Source of the DNA: Achromobacter sp. ASV32
GTDB taxonomy: Bacteria; Pseudomonadota; Gammaproteobacteria; Burkholderiales; Burkholderiaceae_B
Length of the DNA stretch: 64,000 nt
NCBI RefSeq assembly: GCF_016428805.1
Contig: NZ_JAELTJ010000016.1
Coordinates: 1-64,000, forward strand
Direction of reading: 5' to 3'
How positions within the stretch are numbered: the first letter of the stretch is position 1; each line of letters opens with the position of its first letter. The notes under the pieces are model-generated. The model searched no databases. It was not told the DNA's origin and saw nothing but the letters and a program-made list of their open reading frames with translations. Below, one piece after another: positions 61,445 through 64,000 of the stretch. The position numbers and the translations under genes were made by a program.

Positions 61445-61912
61445 ATGAGCAATCGCATCGACTACGCCCAGGCCTCGCCCGAGGGCTATAAGGCTTTCGG
61501 CGCCGTGCACGCGTATCTGCGCCACTGCGGCCTGCCGGAGACGCTGGTCAACCTCGTCTATCTGCGCGTGTCACAGATCAACGGCTGCGCTTACTGCATC
61601 GACCTGCATTCGCGCGACCTGCTCAAGCAGGGCGTGACGGTGGACAAGGTGGTGCTGGTGCCGGTGTGGCGCGAAGGCGGCGCGGTGTTCAGCGCGCGCG
61701 AGCAGGCCGCCCTGGCTTGGGCCGAGTGCGTGACGCGGGTGGCCGAAACCGGTGTGCCCGATGCCGACTACCAGGCGGCGGCCGCGGAATTCAGCGACAA
61801 GGAACTGGCGGACCTGACCTATGCGATCGGGTTGATGAACGCCTTCAACCGGCTGGGCGTCACCTTTCGCAACGTGCCGGCTGCCGCCAGGAAGGCCGCG
61901 CAGGCAAAGTAA
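61445..61912 (+). CDS. AhpD-like/carboxymuconolactone decarboxylase-family protein
   Basis: A 155-residue protein with the AhpD CxxC motif in NGCAYCIDLHSRD (about residues 44-56), the redox pair followed by a conserved His. Such proteins act as peroxidase-linked reductants or as lactone-type enzymes. The ATG at 61445 lies after CATC; the frame extends upstream without coding character. It is followed by convergent argO. Confidence 0.9.
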   Translation: MSNRIDYAQASPEGYKAFGAVHAYLRHCGLPETLVNLVYLRVSQINGCAYCIDLHSRDLLKQGVTVDKVVLVPVWREGGAVFSAREQAALAWAECVTRVAETGVPDADYQAAAAEFSDKELADLTYAIGLMNAFNRLGVTFRNVPAAARKAAQAK

Positions 61913-61966
61913 GGACATGGCCGCGAGGCAGGGACCTGCGGCGGCCGCTTTCCGGCGCCGCAGGGG

Positions 61967-62569
61967 CTACGGCCAGACCAGCTTCACCGCAATTGCCAGC
62001 ATGGCGGCACCGACCAGCGCGTCCAGCACCCGCCATGCGGTCTGGCTGGCGAATACCGGCCGCAGCAGGCGGGCGCCGAACCCCAGTGTGAAAAAGAAGA
62101 CGAACGAAGCCGCCATCGCACCCAGCGCGAAGGCGACCTTCTGACCTTCATACTGGCTGGAGATCGATCCCAGCAGCACCACGGTGTCCAGGTAGACGTG
62201 CGGGTTCAGCCAGGTGAAGGCCAGGCAGGTGGCCAAGGTGGCGCCCAGCCCGGCGGCCTGGCGTGAAGACGGGATCAGGCTGCCGTGGTTGCGCAGGGCA
62301 GACCGCAGGCTGCGGACCGCGTAGGCGAAGAGGAACAGCGCGCCGCCGTAGCGCAGCACGGGTTCCAGCCAGGGCAGGGCGTTGGAGGCCAGCCCAAAGC
62401 CGGCCACGCCTGCCGCGATCAGGATCGCATCGGACACCGCACAGACCAGGCAGACGGCCAGGACGTGTTCCTGGCGCAAGCCTTGGCGCAGCACGAACGC
62501 GTTCTGCGCGCCGATCGCCAGGATCAGGCTCAGGCTGAGAAGAAAACCGGGAAGAAAGGCGTGAGTCAT
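61967..62569 (-). CDS. argO: LysE/ArgO family amino acid exporter
   Basis: A 200-residue membrane protein with six helices, starting FLLSLSLILAIGAQNAFVLRQGL, the LysE/ArgO signature, and a second half with LGATLATCLAFTWLNPHVYLDTVVLLGS in family-typical form. It exports basic amino acids such as arginine. No LysG/ArgP regulator is adjacent. The upstream region (62570-62677) contains the palindrome-like AATCTAAAGATGCTAATCCATCTTTAGAT. Confidence 0.88.
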   Translation of the reverse strand: MTHAFLPGFLLSLSLILAIGAQNAFVLRQGLRQEHVLAVCLVCAVSDAILIAAGVAGFGLASNALPWLEPVLRYGGALFLFAYAVRSLRSALRNHGSLIPSSRQAAGLGATLATCLAFTWLNPHVYLDTVVLLGSISSQYEGQKVAFALGAMAASFVFFFTLGFGARLLRPVFASQTAWRVLDALVGAAMLAIAVKLVWP

Positions 62570-62677
62570 GTCGTACCTTGAGGCAAGGGCGACAGACTAG
62601 CGGTTTTGCCGTGATTAGATAATCTAAAGATGCTAATCCATCTTTAGATATGCTGAAAGAAAGGCGGCCCGGACGGA

Positions 62678-62959
62678 TCAGTGCCGCGGGCCGGTCCCGG
62701 CGGGTTGCAGCTTGTGCAGTTGGGCCTGCAGCGAATCGAGCAGCAGCTGCAATTGCTCGGAGGTCATGGCATAGACGCGGCCGCGGGCGCTTGGCTCGGT
62801 GGTGGACTGAATAGGATCGGGCAGGAAATCCAGCCGGAACAGCAGGGAATCGTGTTCGACCAGGGGCAGCATGGCCCAGCCGGTTACGGGCGACACGGCT
62901 TCGCCGGCCTTGAAGTCTTTGTCATGCACCTTGCACCACCTTGCTAACGTCTCCGGCAA
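62678..62959 (-). CDS. Small BssS-like protein
   Basis: A 93-residue protein. VSPVTGWAMLPLVEHDSLLFRLDFL and the end YAMTSEQLQLLLDSLQAQL resemble the E. coli biofilm regulator BssS in spacing (GW, then D-x-L-x-x-R-L, then a C-terminal helix). I infer a BssS-family protein; its role outside enterics is not known. Upstream TTGCACCACCTTGC carries no strong ribosome site. Confidence 0.6.
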   Translation of the reverse strand: MPETLARWCKVHDKDFKAGEAVSPVTGWAMLPLVEHDSLLFRLDFLPDPIQSTTEPSARGRVYAMTSEQLQLLLDSLQAQLHKLQPAGTGPRH

Positions 62960-63069
62960 CGGACCGGACAGCAGGATTCTATTCGTTCAGCTTTATGTCA
63001 GCAAACGGGGCAAGACATGGGCGCCTGATCACGGGCGCCCAGACGGCATAGCCAGGCGGGCGCGCCGGT

Positions 63070-63294
63070 CTACCCGGCGTTCTGGTCGGCTGCGCGCAGC
63101 AGGTTGTAGAGCTTGTCCTTGAGCAGCAGTTTTTCTTTTTTCAGGACCTCGACGCTCGTGTCCGAGGCAGGCACGATGCCGGCCTCCATGTTCTTGATTT
63201 CCTGGTCCAGGTCGTTGTGGCGCTGGAACAGGGCCGAGAAGTGTCCGTTTTCGGCTTTCAGTTGGGTAATCAGTTGGCGATACTCAGGGAACAT
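63070..63294 (-). CDS. YdcH/DUF465 family small coiled-coil protein
   Basis: A 74-residue protein: MFPEYRQLITQLKAENGHFSALFQRHNDLDQEIKNM and LKKEKLLLKDKLYNLL are the DUF465 (YdcH) pattern, a helical hairpin. I use the ATG at 63294; an upstream in-frame ATG would add 29 unusual residues. GAGGCCGTC lies before it. Function of the family is unclear. Confidence 0.85.
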   Translation of the reverse strand: MFPEYRQLITQLKAENGHFSALFQRHNDLDQEIKNMEAGIVPASDTSVEVLKKEKLLLKDKLYNLLRAADQNAG

Positions 63295-63554
63295 GACGGC
63301 CTCTTGCTTGATCCGGTTGAAAGGGAACTGCGCGCTGGGGCCGGCGGGCCGGCCCGAAATGAGCTGTCCGGTCCATGACATCCCAATGGCCCGCCAAAGT
63401 CAACCGGGGGCGGCCATGGGCGCCGCGCCGGCATTGACCGGGCGCAAGCCCGGCGCGACTGTAGCCGCTTGGTTTTATCTGCTCACGTTTGTTTACAAGA
63501 GCCGTGGGGACCGGGGCATACACTCGCTTCCCCGTGGTCTGCCATAAATGTGAA

Positions 63555-64000
63555 ATGAATCAGCGCGCGCCTATCCACCGTCAGGTTCTGGATTTGTTCA
63601 AACAGGACGGACGCATCCATCCAGGCACCGGCATGATTACCGGCGTGATCGCGTTGTTCCTGGCGATCCTTTCCGTGCTGGGGGTACTGGCGTTTCACTT
63701 CCCGGCATATCTGACGACGCCCGAGTTGCGCAGCTTCTATTCCGTGGAAGCGATGCGCGCGCTGCTGTTCGGCGCCTTGCTCGTATCGGGCACCATTGCG
63801 CTGACCAACATTGTCTTCGGCCGCCAACGCTGGCTGAACATCACGGCCTTTGTGCTGGTGTGCGGCGCCGTGGCGGCCGGCGGCAGCCAGGTCGTCGTGA
63901 CCACCTCCAACACGGGCAATCATCCCTACCTGGGGCTGGACTGGTTCATCCTGGACCTGCTGGCGTCCAGCACCGTGTTCATCATCTTCGAAAAACTGTT
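63555..64000 (+). CDS. Integral membrane protein, N-terminal part (runs off the window)
   Basis: Open from the ATG at 63555 to the window end (148 residues so far). After a polar start (NQRAPIHRQVLDLFKQDGRI) it has hydrophobic helices near residues 27-50, 68-88, 97-117 and 130-146. It resembles N-terminal parts of fatty acid hydroxylase/sterol desaturase-like membrane proteins, but the diagnostic His motifs, if any, lie outside the window. Incomplete at the 3' end. Confidence 0.65.
   Translation, partial: MNQRAPIHRQVLDLFKQDGRIHPGTGMITGVIALFLAILSVLGVLAFHFPAYLTTPELRSFYSVEAMRALLFGALLVSGTIALTNIVFGRQRWLNITAFVLVCGAVAAGGSQVVVTTSNTGNHPYLGLDWFILDLLASSTVFIIFEKL

Noticed and set aside
1..64000. CRISPR arrays, tRNA or rRNA genes, insertion sequences
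   Set aside because: No regularly spaced repeats, cloverleaf or rRNA signatures, or transposase-like products were seen on reading.

Overview
The window is high-GC DNA from a Bordetella-type betaproteobacterium (Bordetella or a close relative such as Achromobacter). It carries a complete bsc-type (Ysc family) type III secretion system (T3SS) with its btr regulators, a flank of candidate effectors and chaperones, and then an ordinary metabolic region. The Bsp22 C-terminus looks almost identical to what I remember of B. bronchiseptica Bsp22, while its N-terminal two thirds do not. I therefore infer a non-classical species; no database was searched.

Layout. Positions 1-2725 hold three uncharacterised + strand genes; the first ~900 bases are clearly AT-rich, and the first two genes look like paralogs. 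Positions 2841-9097 (- strand) form one operon, bopN - small chaperone - bscX - bscY - bcrD - bscD - bscE - bscF, ending in a hairpin with a T-rich tail; its first six genes follow the Yersinia yopN-to-lcrD order. Positions 9290-25009 (+ strand) form the second operon: bsp22, an unknown small gene, bcrH1, bopD, bopB, bcrH2, a TPR gene, then bscI-J-K-L-N-O-P-Q-R-S-T-U-W-C, mostly with overlapping stops and starts. The ECF sigma gene btrS converges on bscC, and both stop codons lie in one perfect 17-bp hairpin. Upstream on the - strand are a LuxR-type response regulator, a periplasmic binding protein, the phosphatase btrU and the kinase/anti-sigma btrW. btrV is divergent from btrW.

Positions 31209-44023 are an accessory segment: two large unknown proteins, three class I chaperone-like genes each next to a putative secreted protein, and one 1533-residue autotransporter. 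A terminator-like hairpin closes it. I found four copies of an HrpL-like promoter motif, GGAAC(C/T)-N15/16-(T/C)(C/T)AC, before bopN, bsp22, btrV and the chaperone gene at 42957. I propose it as the BtrS box; it would tie the apparatus, the partner switch and one effector/chaperone pair into one regulon.

Positions 44216-63294 are housekeeping or catabolic genes: an ArgE-like deacylase, a LysR regulator, DUF1028 and RidA proteins, an arylmalonate decarboxylase/maleate isomerase-like enzyme, a polar amino acid ABC transporter, a polyamine-type ABC transporter whose ATPase lies farther along, a 2-hydroxyacid dehydrogenase, aroQ, a glutathione S-transferase, a quinone oxidoreductase, a flavin monooxygenase, an AhpD-like protein, an ArgO/LysE exporter and small proteins. 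A membrane protein gene runs off the right end. I saw no tRNA, rRNA, CRISPR array or insertion sequence.
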